Assembly (NCBI RefSeq): GCF_000716785.1
Contig: NZ_JNYY01000026.1
Coordinates: 1 to 64,000 of the forward strand
Source of the DNA: Amycolatopsis vancoresmycina
GTDB lineage: Bacteria; Actinomycetota; Actinomycetes; Mycobacteriales; Pseudonocardiaceae
Length of the DNA: 64,000 bases
Reading direction: 5' to 3'
Program-made: the position numbers and the translations under genes
Notes under the pieces: model-generated
Database searches by the model: none
Seen by the model: only the letters and a program-made list of their open reading frames with translations
Told to the model about the DNA's origin: nothing
In this document: one piece after another, positions 6,944 to 16,264 of the stretch
Layout of the letters: each line of letters begins with the position of its first letter
Position numbering within the stretch: the stretch's first letter is position 1

Positions 6944-9670
6944 GTGCGGTTCAGGCTGCTGGGCGAACTCGAGGCCCGCGTCGGCGAGCACCCGGCGGAG
7001 ATCCGCCGCCCCCGCCTGCGTGGCCTGCTCGTCGCGCTGCTGACGGACCTGAACAAGGTCGTGCCCGCGGACGTCCTGGCCGAACGGATCTGGGGCGAGC
7101 AGCTGCCCGTCAACCCCCGCAACGCGCTGTACAGCTACGTCTCCCGGCTGCGGACGGCCCTCGGCGAGACCACCGTCGTCCAGCGGTCCGGCGGCTACCT
7201 GCTCACGGCCGACCCCGGCGCGGTCGACCTCCACGTCTTCCTGCGGCTGCTCGGCGAGGCCGCGGCCACCGGCGACGACCGCGAGAAGGCCGTCCTGCTG
7301 GACCGGGCCCTGGCGCTGTGGGCGGGCGAGCCGTTCCCCGGCCTCGACACGCCGTGGTTCGCCACCCTGCGCGGGAGCCTGGAGAGCCGCCGCCTCGGCG
7401 CGCAGCTGGACCTCGCCGAGATCCGGCTCCGCGGCGACCGGGCCGGCGAGCTGGTCCCCGAGCTGACGGCGCTGGCCGAGGCCCACCCGCTGGACGAACG
7501 GGTCCGCAGCAGGCTGATGCTCGCGCTGGCCGGCGCCGGCCGCGCACGTGACGCCCTGCGCGAGTTCGACCGGATGCGCCGGCTGCTCGCCGAGGAGCTC
7601 GGCACCGATCCCGGCGCCGAGCTCCGGCAGGCGCACGAACGGATCCTGCACGGCGATCCGGGGCCGCGGACCGGCACGCCGGTGCCGCAGCAGCTCCCGG
7701 CGGCGCCGGCGTCGTTCGTCGGGCGGGCCGATCTGCTGGCGGAGCTGGACGGGGCGGCCGTGACCTCGGCCATCGGCGGCGCGGGCGGGATCGGCAAGAC
7801 GTCGCTGGCGCTGCACTGGGCGGCCGGGAAGCTCGCCGCGTTCCCCGACGGGCAGCTCTACGTCAACCTTCGCGGCTTCGACCCGGTCGCCGAGCCGCTG
7901 CCGGTTTCCGTGGCGGTGCGCGGATTCCTGCACGCGCTCGGCGTCGACGGTTCCGCGGTGCCGCCGGACCCCGACGCGCAGCTCGCGCTCTACCGCAGCC
8001 TGCTCGCGGGAAAGCGCATGCTGGTCGTGCTCGACAACGCGGCAGGCACGGGCCAGGTCGTCCCGCTGCTGCCCGGCAGCCCGACCTGCCGGGTGCTCGT
8101 GACCAGCCGGCACCGGCTCGGCGGCCTCGTCGCGACGCACGGCGCCCGGCCGATCTCCCTGGACGTGCTGTCCGCGCGGGAGGCGCGGGAACTGCTGGAA
8201 CGGCACCTCGGCCCCGGCCGGCTCGCCGCCGAGACCGCCACCGTCGACGAGCTGGTCCGGCTCTGCGCCGGCCTCCCGCTGGCGCTGGGGATCGTGGCGG
8301 CCCGCGCGGTCACCTCGCCGGAGCTGCCGCTGGCGCTGCTGGCCGAGGAGCTGCGCGACCACGGCGCCCGGCTGGACGGGCTCGACACCGGCGAGGCCGG
8401 GCTGAGCCTGCGCACGGTGTTCTCCTGGTCCCTGCGCCACCTCGCGACGGAGGCATCGGCGTTGTTCGGCCTGCTGGCACTGGCCCCGGGGCCGGACATC
8501 GGCCTGCCGGCCGCGGCCGCGCTGGCCGGCGTCCCGCTCACCGAGACCCGGAAAGTGCTGCGGGCACTGGAGAACGCGCACCTGGTGACGCGGACGCCGA
8601 GCGGCCGGTACCGGATGCACGACCTCGTCCGGCTCTACGCGTCGGAAGAGGCCGAGCGGACGCTGCCGGAAAGCGCTCGCGAGGACGCGCTGCGGCGGGT
8701 CGCGGACTTCTACCTCCAGACCTCCTGGCACGCCAACCACGAGCTCGAGCCGCTCGGCAGCCCGATCGGGATCGCCTCGCCGCGGCCCGGGGTCGAGCCG
8801 CTGCGGTTCGCCGGCCACGTCGAGGCCCTGCGCTGGTTCACCGAAGAGCACGTCTGCCTGACCGCGAGCACCGAGCTGGCGAGGGACCGGGAGTGGCACA
8901 CCGAGGTCTGGCAGCAGGTCTGGCTGCTGAACGAATTCCGGTCCCGGCAAGGGCTGCTGTCCGAGCGCGAGGCCGCCGCCCGGCTGGCGCTCGCCGCGGC
9001 CGAACGCCTCGGCGACGTTCCGGCGCAGCTCATCGCGCACCGGATCTTCGCCAGTGCCAGCATCTTCGCGGGGCACGCGGAAACCGCGCTCGAAACCCTG
9101 CCGGCCGCGCTGGTGCTGGCCGAGCGGTCCGGCGACCGGCTGCAGGAGGCCCACCTCCGGTACGTCCTCGCCGGCGCGTGGGAGTACCACTCCGCGGACT
9201 ACCGGGCCGAACTGGCGCAGTGCGAGCGCATCCTCGGCCTGATCGAACCGGCCGACGACCCGCGGCTCTACGTGAAGACCCTGGACATGATGGGGTTCTG
9301 CCACTTCCAGTGGGACGACCGGCCGAGCGCCCGGAAATGGCTGAGCCGCGCGGTCGCCGTGGCCCGGGAACACCACGACATCGCCGGGGAGGCGCACGCC
9401 GTCGGCAACCTGGGCACCGTGGCGCAGCGCAGCGGCGAATGGGCCACCGCCATCGAGCTGCTGGAGCCGTGCGTCGAAGTCCTGCGCGAGATCGGGAACA
9501 TCCGGCGCGAGGCGTCTTTCCTCACCGCCCTCGGCGACTGCTACCGGGGTGCCGGCCGAACGGACGACGCCCGCCGGGTCCTGCACCAGGCCCTCGACTT
9601 CTACCGGTCGAGTCACGACGATTCGCACGCCGGAGAGGTGGAGACGGCCCTCCTCGCGCTCGACGGCTGA
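6944..9670 (+). CDS. AfsR/SARP-family transcriptional regulator
   Basis: A 908-residue regulator. An OmpR-type winged helix (residues ~1-90, FRLLGELEARVG start and the NALYSYVSRLRTALG recognition helix) is followed by the BTAD domain (~95-240). An NB-ARC ATPase module has Walker A GGAGGIGKTS near 280 and a Walker B-like MLVVLDNA, and the C-terminal third consists of TPR repeats. This is the AfsR layout; such proteins bind direct repeats upstream of secondary-metabolite or morphology genes. The GTG at 6944 was chosen over upstream starts because GGGGAGG lies 11 bp before it and the domain begins immediately. A -10-like TACAGT is at 6902-6907. No biosynthetic cluster lies nearby. Confidence 0.92.
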   Translation: MRFRLLGELEARVGEHPAEIRRPRLRGLLVALLTDLNKVVPADVLAERIWGEQLPVNPRNALYSYVSRLRTALGETTVVQRSGGYLLTADPGAVDLHVFLRLLGEAAATGDDREKAVLLDRALALWAGEPFPGLDTPWFATLRGSLESRRLGAQLDLAEIRLRGDRAGELVPELTALAEAHPLDERVRSRLMLALAGAGRARDALREFDRMRRLLAEELGTDPGAELRQAHERILHGDPGPRTGTPVPQQLPAAPASFVGRADLLAELDGAAVTSAIGGAGGIGKTSLALHWAAGKLAAFPDGQLYVNLRGFDPVAEPLPVSVAVRGFLHALGVDGSAVPPDPDAQLALYRSLLAGKRMLVVLDNAAGTGQVVPLLPGSPTCRVLVTSRHRLGGLVATHGARPISLDVLSAREARELLERHLGPGRLAAETATVDELVRLCAGLPLALGIVAARAVTSPELPLALLAEELRDHGARLDGLDTGEAGLSLRTVFSWSLRHLATEASALFGLLALAPGPDIGLPAAAALAGVPLTETRKVLRALENAHLVTRTPSGRYRMHDLVRLYASEEAERTLPESAREDALRRVADFYLQTSWHANHELEPLGSPIGIASPRPGVEPLRFAGHVEALRWFTEEHVCLTASTELARDREWHTEVWQQVWLLNEFRSRQGLLSEREAAARLALAAAERLGDVPAQLIAHRIFASASIFAGHAETALETLPAALVLAERSGDRLQEAHLRYVLAGAWEYHSADYRAELAQCERILGLIEPADDPRLYVKTLDMMGFCHFQWDDRPSARKWLSRAVAVAREHHDIAGEAHAVGNLGTVAQRSGEWATAIELLEPCVEVLREIGNIRREASFLTALGDCYRGAGRTDDARRVLHQALDFYRSSHDDSHAGEVETALLALDG

Positions 9671-9675
9671 GGAAT

Positions 9676-10047
9676 TCAGACGGCGCTGTCGTACTCGCGG
9701 ACCGCGTCGAGGTACTCCGCGATCGCGTCGCGGTTGCGCAGCAGGCACTCCGCGCGGCGGGTCATGCGGTCGCGTTCGGCTTCCAGGGTGGCGATCATCT
9801 CCGGGGTGGCGTCCGGGAAGTGGATCGCCCGCGGCTTGTCGAGGCACGGCAGGATCTGCTTGATGATCCGGGTCGGCAGCCCGGCGTCGAGCAGGCCGCG
9901 GACCTGGATCACCCGGTCGACCGCCGGCTCGTCGTAGTCGCGGTAGCCGTTCGGGCCGCGGCCTGCGATGATCAGGCCCTGCTCCTCGTAGTACCGGAGC
10001 AGGCGGCGGGACGTGCCCGTGCGCTCCGACAGCTCACCGATCCGCAT
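9676..10047 (-). CDS. MerR family transcriptional regulator
   Basis: A 123-residue MerR regulator. The N-terminal winged helix (MRIGELSERTGTSRRLLRYYEEQGLI) is followed by the second recognition segment (GYRDYDEPAVDRV) and a long dimerisation helix. There is no large effector domain and no obvious metal-binding Cys cluster, so it belongs to the short drug- or stress-responsive type. It lies divergent from an MFS exporter with a palindromic operator between them, the arrangement of a regulator that twists an over-long promoter to activate the pump. A GAGG sequence precedes the ATG at 10047. An upstream GTG would add three residues. Confidence 0.9.
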   Translation of the reverse strand: MRIGELSERTGTSRRLLRYYEEQGLIIAGRGPNGYRDYDEPAVDRVIQVRGLLDAGLPTRIIKQILPCLDKPRAIHFPDATPEMIATLEAERDRMTRRAECLLRNRDAIAEYLDAVREYDSAV

Positions 10048-10066
10048 GTGCGCCACCTCACGTAGA

Positions 10067-10086
10067 CCTTCACACCGGTGTGAGGG
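10067..10086. promoter_or_regulatory. MerR-type operator
   Basis: A 20-bp palindrome with core TCACACCGGTGTGA (10070-10083) between the MerR gene and the MFS gene. A weak -35 (GACCTT, 10065-10070) and -10 (GAGCAT, 10090-10095) flank it with a 19-bp spacer. This is the over-long spacing typical of MerR-activated promoters. The -10 ends 6 bp before the MFS start codon. Confidence 0.7.
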
Positions 10087-10101
10087 TTCGAGCATAGCGG
10101 C

Positions 10102-11265
10102 ATGCCGAACCTCAGCACCCGCACGCTGCCACTGACCGCCCTCCTCGCCCTGACCACCGCCGCGTTCGTCACCGTGCTCACCGAGGCGCTGCCGGCCGGG
10201 GTGCTGCCCGGGATGAGCGCCGGTCTCGGCGTCGGCGAAGCCGCGGCCGGCCAGGCCGTGACCGTCTACGCGCTCGGCACCGCGCTCACCGCGATCCCCC
10301 TCTCCGCCGCCACCGCGAGGTGGTCCCGCAAACGCTTGCTGCTGACCGGCGTGGCCGGGTTCGCCGTGGCCAACACCGTGACGACGTTGTCGGCGGACTA
10401 CGCGCTGACGATGGTGGCGCGGTTCGTCGCCGGGGTGGCCGCGGGCGTCGTCTGGGCCCTGCTGGCCGGTTACGCGCGCCGGCTCGTCCCGGGCAACCAG
10501 GGCCGGGCCATCGCGATCGTGATGGCCGGCATCCCCCTGGCGCTGTCGCTCGGCATCCCGGCGGGGACGTTCCTCGGCGGCCTGCTCGGCTGGCGCTCGG
10601 CGTTCGGTGTCATGTCGGCGATCGCGGTCGCGCTGCTCGCCTGGATCGCCACGGCGGTCCCCGACCAGCCCGGGTCGGCCGGCGGCCGGACCCCGGTGCT
10701 GCGGACGCTCACCGTTCCCGGTGTCGTGCCCGTGCTGGTGGTGACGCTGGTGTTCGTGCTGGCGCACACGGTGCTCTACACGTACATCGCGACCTTCCTC
10801 GCCGCCGCCGGGCTGAGCGACGCGGTGGACGTCGTGCTGCTCGTGTTCGGCGTCGCGTCGATGGCGGGCATCGGGCTCGTCGGCGCCCGGATCGACCGCG
10901 CGCTGCGGACGCTGATGGTGGCGAGCACGCTGCTGGTCGCGGTGGCGGCGGCGCTGCTGGCGGTGTTCGCGGCCAGCACCGCGCTGGTCTACGTGGCCGT
11001 GGCGCTGTGGGGGCTCGGCTGGGGTGGCGTCCCGACGCTGCTGCAGACGGCCGCCGGGAACGCCGGCGGCGAGGCGGCGGACAACGCCCAGGCCATGCTC
11101 GTCACGCTCTGGAACGCGGCGATGGCCGCGGGCGGCGTGGCCGGCGGCCTCCTGCTCGGCGCCGCCGGGCCGGCGGCCTTCCCCTGGACGCTGCTGGTGC
11201 TCCTGCTGCCGGTGCTCGCCGTGGTGCTCGGGGCCCGGCGGCACGGGTTCCCGGCACAGTCCTAA
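10102..11265 (+). CDS. MFS transporter (DHA1-type drug/sugar efflux)
   Basis: A 387-residue polytopic protein with about 12 hydrophobic segments. The N-terminal half carries the exporter motif LTEALPAGVLPGMSAGLGV, a loop of the motif A type (ATARWSRKR), and VARFVAGVAAGVVWALLAGY in helix 4-5. This fits the arabinose-efflux/DHA1 drug exporter group. It is transcribed away from a MerR regulator and probably controlled by it, which suggests efflux of a toxic compound. It ends 8 bp before a strong hairpin. The substrate cannot be inferred. Confidence 0.9.
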   Translation: MPNLSTRTLPLTALLALTTAAFVTVLTEALPAGVLPGMSAGLGVGEAAAGQAVTVYALGTALTAIPLSAATARWSRKRLLLTGVAGFAVANTVTTLSADYALTMVARFVAGVAAGVVWALLAGYARRLVPGNQGRAIAIVMAGIPLALSLGIPAGTFLGGLLGWRSAFGVMSAIAVALLAWIATAVPDQPGSAGGRTPVLRTLTVPGVVPVLVVTLVFVLAHTVLYTYIATFLAAAGLSDAVDVVLLVFGVASMAGIGLVGARIDRALRTLMVASTLLVAVAAALLAVFAASTALVYVAVALWGLGWGGVPTLLQTAAGNAGGEAADNAQAMLVTLWNAAMAAGGVAGGLLLGAAGPAAFPWTLLVLLLPVLAVVLGARRHGFPAQS

Positions 11266-11273
11266 GTGGACGA

Positions 11274-11303
11274 AGGGCCCGGGCGCGCTCGCGCCCGGGC
11301 CCT
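11274..11303. terminator. Bidirectional hairpin terminator
   Basis: Perfect inverted repeat AGGGCCCGGGCGCG at 11274-11287, a CT centre, and the reverse complement at 11290-11303. It lies between the convergent MFS and chitinase genes. It is a GC-only stem without a U-tract, as is usual in actinobacteria. Confidence 0.8.
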
Positions 11304-11311
11304 CCAGCTTT

Positions 11312-12505
<1,194 letters not shown>

Positions 12506-12649
12506 GGGTTTCCCTTCGCGGTCCGGCCGGGTGGACGTGCCGAGGCTAACAGGTCCAGACCACTGCGGACCAGAGCGAAATCGTGTGGACAGCGGGTTTC
12601 CCGATACCTCCGCAGCCCGGTCCGGATTCACGCGTGGGATGATCGGCCG

Positions 12650-13042
12650 ATGACCGAGTTCGGCTGCGCCCGCTGCTCCGGCGATGACGCCCTGACCGCG
12701 CTGGCGTTCTGCACGACCCGGCTGAACAAGACCCATCGCCTGGTCGAGCGGTCCCATTTCAGCGTCTCCCTGCGCCGGTGCCCGGAATGCGGCCAGTCGT
12801 TCGCCGCGATCTTCACCGAGTTCGTCGACGGGGAAGGCGGCGAAGACGCGCAGTACTTCGACTTCGTGCCCCTCACCACGGCCGAGGTGTCCTCGCTGGC
12901 CGCGCAGGGCCCCCGCGTCGACCTGGCCGAGCTGGGCGCGCTGGGCAGCGTCCGCCGCCGGCTTTCGTCGAGCTGGCCGACCGGCGGGGAGAAGGAGATC
13001 GCCTGGCGGACGGATGCGCTGTCGGTGCGCGAGGGTCACTGA
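12650..13042 (+). CDS. Small zinc-ribbon-like hypothetical protein
   Basis: A 130-residue protein with two Cys pairs, CARC near residue 6 and CPEC near 43, which could form one zinc site. The rest is mixed charged sequence with no membrane segment. I do not recognise a named family. A GATGAT sequence ends 6 bp before the ATG, so the gene may be leaderless. The last 7 bp overlap the end of the convergent decarboxylase gene. Confidence 0.65.
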   Translation: MTEFGCARCSGDDALTALAFCTTRLNKTHRLVERSHFSVSLRRCPECGQSFAAIFTEFVDGEGGEDAQYFDFVPLTTAEVSSLAAQGPRVDLAELGALGSVRRRLSSSWPTGGEKEIAWRTDALSVREGH

Positions 13043-14391
13043 CCGGCGAGCCGCAGGATCGCCGCGGCGCTGCGGTCGACGTCGGCCTCCGTCGTCAGCC
13101 AGCCGGACACCGAGATCCGCAGGTACCGGCGGCCGCGCCAGGTCGTGCCGCCCAGCCAGCAGGTGCCGTCGTCCTGCACCCTGCGGATGACCGCGTCCGT
13201 TTCGTCGCCGAAGGACACCAGGACCTGGTTGAGGACGACATCGTTGGCGATTTCCGCGCCGCCGTCGGCCAGGATCCGCGCGAAGCGGCGGGCCAGCAGG
13301 CAGCAGCGGCCGACGAGCTCGGCGACGCCGTCGCGGCCCAGCTCCCGCAGCGCCGCCCAGACGGCGAACCCGCGGGCGCGGCGCGACGACTCCAGCGTCA
13401 GGTCGCCCATGCCGGACACCTCGCCGGCGCCGGTGAGGTAGGCCGCCCGGTAGGCGATCGCCGCGGCGTGGACGCCGGGGCGGGCGCAGAAGACGAACCC
13501 CGAGTCGTACGGCACGTTCAGCCACTTGTGCCCGTCGCAGGCCCACGAATCGGCGAGCTCGACACCGTCGAGCAGCGGCCTGGTCGCCGGATTGGCCGCG
13601 GCCCACAGCCCGAAGGCGCCGTCGACGTGGATCCAGGTGTCACCCGCGGCTTCCCGGGCGGCCCGCAGGTCGTCGCAGGCGCCGGTGTTGACGTTCCCCG
13701 CCTGCAGGCAGACGATTAGCGGTCCGCTTCCGGCCGCGCACACACGCGCGAGATCCCCGACGTCGATCGCGCCCTGCGGCCCGGCCTTGACGGGCTCGAC
13801 CGCCCGCGTGCCGAAGCCCAGCAACCGGAGGGCGCGGTCGATGGTGGCGTGCCGCTCTTCGCTCGCGACCACGCGGACGCGCGGGGCCCCGGTGAGGCCG
13901 TCGCGTTCGACGTCCCAGCCCGCTTCGGCCAGCACGTGGTGCCGCGCCGCGGCGAGCCCGGCGGTGTTCGCGGCCTGGCCGCCGGTGACGAACCCGGCCG
14001 AGGCACCGGACGGCAGGCCGAGCAGCTCCTTCAGCCAGCCCCCGGCGACGTCTTCGGCGGCGGCCGCGGCGGGCGAGAGGACGGCGTTGAAACCGTTCTG
14101 GTCCCAGCCGGCGGCGAGGACGTCGGCGGCCGTGGCGGCGGGCAGCGCGCCCCCGACGACGAACCCGAAGAACCGGGGCCCGGCGGTGGCGACCAGCCCC
14201 GGCTCGGCGGCACGGGCGAGCTGTTCGAGCACTTCGGACGGTGGGCTCGGGGCGTCGGGCAGCGGCCCGCCGAACCCGGCCCGCAGCGCGGCGGCGTCGA
14301 CGGGACGGGCGACGGGCCGGTCGGCCAGGCCGGCCCGGTAGTCCGCGGCCAGCTCGGCGGCGCGGGCCAGGAGCGCGTGCAGTTCGTCCAC
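13036..14391 (-). CDS. PLP-dependent group II (aromatic amino-acid type) decarboxylase
   Basis: A 451-residue fold-type I PLP enzyme of the group II decarboxylase family. It has the substrate-loop motif FFGFVVGGALPAA, the PLP-phosphate segment TGGQAANTAGL, IHVDGAFG (Asp pairing with the pyridine nitrogen), and the Schiff-base lysine in CDGHKWLN near residue 288. Such enzymes decarboxylate aromatic amino acids or glutamate-like substrates; this subgroup is often annotated only as an aminotransferase or decarboxylase. The GTG at 14391, seven bases after GGGAGAG, is chosen because the upstream extension would read into an intergenic repeat. Confidence 0.88.
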   Translation of the reverse strand: MDELHALLARAAELAADYRAGLADRPVARPVDAAALRAGFGGPLPDAPSPPSEVLEQLARAAEPGLVATAGPRFFGFVVGGALPAATAADVLAAGWDQNGFNAVLSPAAAAAEDVAGGWLKELLGLPSGASAGFVTGGQAANTAGLAAARHHVLAEAGWDVERDGLTGAPRVRVVASEERHATIDRALRLLGFGTRAVEPVKAGPQGAIDVGDLARVCAAGSGPLIVCLQAGNVNTGACDDLRAAREAAGDTWIHVDGAFGLWAAANPATRPLLDGVELADSWACDGHKWLNVPYDSGFVFCARPGVHAAAIAYRAAYLTGAGEVSGMGDLTLESSRRARGFAVWAALRELGRDGVAELVGRCCLLARRFARILADGGAEIANDVVLNQVLVSFGDETDAVIRRVQDDGTCWLGGTTWRGRRYLRISVSGWLTTEADVDRSAAAILRLAGQ

Positions 14392-14411
14392 GCGCCGACT
14401 CTCCCGCAACC

Positions 14412-14459
14412 GGTCGTGAGTGGAAAGGCGTGTTCTAACCCTCCTTGTCACTCACGACC
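14412..14459. repeat. GTGAGTG-family intergenic hairpin, copy 1
   Basis: Arms GGTCGTGAGTG (14412-14422) and CACTCACGACC (14449-14459) enclose an inner AAGG/CCTT pair and a TTCTAACCCTCC core. The same core occurs at 31283-31332 and 49641-49684. It lies between the divergent decarboxylase and acetyltransferase genes. Confidence 0.75.
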
Positions 14460-14506
14460 CCCTGGCGCCGGGAACAATCGGCGGCCTTCCGGCGTAGCGT
14501 CCTGGT

Positions 14507-15040
14507 ATGGAGACCCCGTTGAGCACCGACCGGCTCGTGATCCGGGACTGGACACCTGACGACGCCGAAGCCGCGTTCGGGATCTACGGCGCCGAGGACG
14601 TCACGCACTGGCTGACCCCGGCCATGGACCGCGTCGGCGACATCGGCGCGATGCGTGCCGTGCTGCAGGCATGGCAGGAGGCGCAGCCGAACCTGCCGCC
14701 GCCGCGCGGCCGGTGGGCGATCGAGCGCAAGGAAGACGGCGCGGTCATCGGCGGGCTCGGCATCCGGCTGCTCCCACCGTTCGAAGAGGACCTCGAGCTC
14801 AGCTGGCAGCTCAGCCCCGGCGTCTGGGGCCAGGGCTACGCGTCGGAGGCGGCGACCGCGCTGATCGAGTGGGCGTTCACCCAGGACACCGAAGAGCTGT
14901 TCGCCGTCGCGCGGCCGAACAACACGCGGGCGATCGCGGTCGCCAAGCGGCTCGGCATGCAGTGGGTCGGCGAGACCGACAAGTACTACAACCTGCGGCT
15001 GCAGGTGTACCGGATCCGGCACACCGACCTCATCGACTGA
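14507..15040 (+). CDS. GNAT family N-acetyltransferase
   Basis: A 177-residue GNAT acetyltransferase of the RimJ/RimL-like type. It begins LSTDRLVIRDWTPDDAEAAF and contains the acetyl-CoA pyrophosphate loop in GVWGQGYASEAATALIEWAF (Q/RxxGxG/A form), followed by ARPNNTRAIAVAKRLGM. It probably acetylates an amine on a small molecule or protein N-terminus; the acceptor is unknown. TAGCGT at 14495-14500 ends 6 bp before the ATG, so the mRNA is probably leaderless. The last 11 bp overlap the convergent nitroreductase-like gene. Confidence 0.9.
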   Translation: METPLSTDRLVIRDWTPDDAEAAFGIYGAEDVTHWLTPAMDRVGDIGAMRAVLQAWQEAQPNLPPPRGRWAIERKEDGAVIGGLGIRLLPPFEEDLELSWQLSPGVWGQGYASEAATALIEWAFTQDTEELFAVARPNNTRAIAVAKRLGMQWVGETDKYYNLRLQVYRIRHTDLID

Positions 15041-15506
15041 CCGGCTCCAGCAGGAAAACGCGAATTTCGCGGTTCCCGGCACGCACGGCGTACCGGTCGT
15101 ACGCGGGCCAGTACGCCGCCACCGCGTCCCACATCTCCTGGCGCTCGTCCCCGGTCAGGAGCCGGCCGGTGACGTCGATGGTCCGGCCGCCTCGGGACAC
15201 CGTCGCCGCCGGGTGCGCCAGCAGGTTCGCCGACCAGGCCGGATGCGCCTCGCCACCCCAGTTCGAGCCGATGACGACGTACCCGCCGGCCCGCTCGACG
15301 TACAGCAGCGGCACCTGGCGGGGCTCGCCGCTGCGCCGCCCGACGGTCGTGAGCAGCAGCGTCCGCAGCCCGACCGCGGCGCCGACGCCGACCCGGCCAC
15401 CGCTGATCCGCAGCAGCACCCGGTCGGCGGGCACGAGCGCCCGTCCGAGCACGGCGAACGCCCGGCTCTTGCCGAACCCGGCGAAGACACCCCGCAAACC
15501 AGCCAC
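15030..15506 (-). CDS. Deazaflavin (F420)-dependent nitroreductase-family protein
   Basis: A 158-residue split-beta-barrel protein of the Ddn-like F420-dependent family. It has LLLTTVGRRSGEPRQVPLLYV, the conserved strand pair, then GGYVVIGSNWGGEAHPAWSANLLAHP, which lines the F420-binding site, and the ending FLLEPVSR. Members reduce quinones or nitro compounds with F420H2 and protect against oxidative stress; the exact substrate is open. It overlaps the end of the convergent acetyltransferase and is divergent from a methyltransferase. Confidence 0.9.
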   Translation of the reverse strand: MAGLRGVFAGFGKSRAFAVLGRALVPADRVLLRISGGRVGVGAAVGLRTLLLTTVGRRSGEPRQVPLLYVERAGGYVVIGSNWGGEAHPAWSANLLAHPAATVSRGGRTIDVTGRLLTGDERQEMWDAVAAYWPAYDRYAVRAGNREIRVFLLEPVSR

Positions 15507-15539
15507 GGCGCGATCCTAGGTCTGGCAGGGTGGGCGATC

Positions 15540-16169
15540 ATGACCCGCCCCGAAACCGCCGCCGAGGTCTTCGACGCACTCGGCCTCGCCTACGAGCACG
15601 CGTTCCGCACCGCGACCGCCCACCGCGCCGCGCTCACCGACCTGCTCGGCACGCTGCCACCGCAGGCCAGGGTCCTCGACCTCGGCTCCGGCACCGGGCG
15701 TCCCACGGCGGAGCTGCTGGCCGCGGCCGGCCACGACGTCACCGGCTACGACGTCGCGCCGAAGATGGTGGAGATCGCGCGGCAGCAGGTGCCCGCGGCC
15801 CGGTTCGAGCTCGGGGACATGCGTGAACTGTCCTTCGAGGACGGGACGTGGGACGCGGTCACGGCGTTCTTTTCGATGCTGCAGCTCCCGCGGAGCGACC
15901 AGGAGACGATGATCGGGCGCCTGGCGGCGTGGCTGAAGCCGGGTGGGTCGCTCGTGTTCGCCACGGTGCCGGTCGACGTCGACGGGGTCGACATCGTCTT
16001 CATGGGGCATCCGGTGCGGGCGTACTCCTTCACCGCCGGGCGGGTGAAGGAGCTGCTGGGGGCGGTGGGGCTGGAGGTGGTTCGCGCGGAGGAGGCGGAG
16101 TTCGTGCCGGACCACGCCGACGCCGGGCCGGAGCCGCACGTCTACCTGACTGCCCGCAAGCCGGGCTGA
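15540..16169 (+). CDS. Class I SAM-dependent methyltransferase
   Basis: A 209-residue Rossmann-type methyltransferase. Motif I is VLDLGSGTGRPTAELL near residue 45, followed by VTGYDVAPKMVEIARQ (acidic residue for the SAM ribose), FELGDMRELSF, and WLKPGGSLVFATVP as the post-motif III strand. The acceptor is unknown and nothing in the neighbourhood specifies a pathway. The ATG at 15540 is preceded by AGGGTGGG at a usable distance. Confidence 0.88.
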   Translation: MTRPETAAEVFDALGLAYEHAFRTATAHRAALTDLLGTLPPQARVLDLGSGTGRPTAELLAAAGHDVTGYDVAPKMVEIARQQVPAARFELGDMRELSFEDGTWDAVTAFFSMLQLPRSDQETMIGRLAAWLKPGGSLVFATVPVDVDGVDIVFMGHPVRAYSFTAGRVKELLGAVGLEVVRAEEAEFVPDHADAGPEPHVYLTARKPG

Positions 16170-16264
16170 GTCGTCAAGGGGTCACCACGTCGATCACCCG
16201 ATGGACATGAATTTTGCTCAACTTCGTGCGTGTCCCGGGCGGCGGACCCGAGCTAAAGTGAGGG

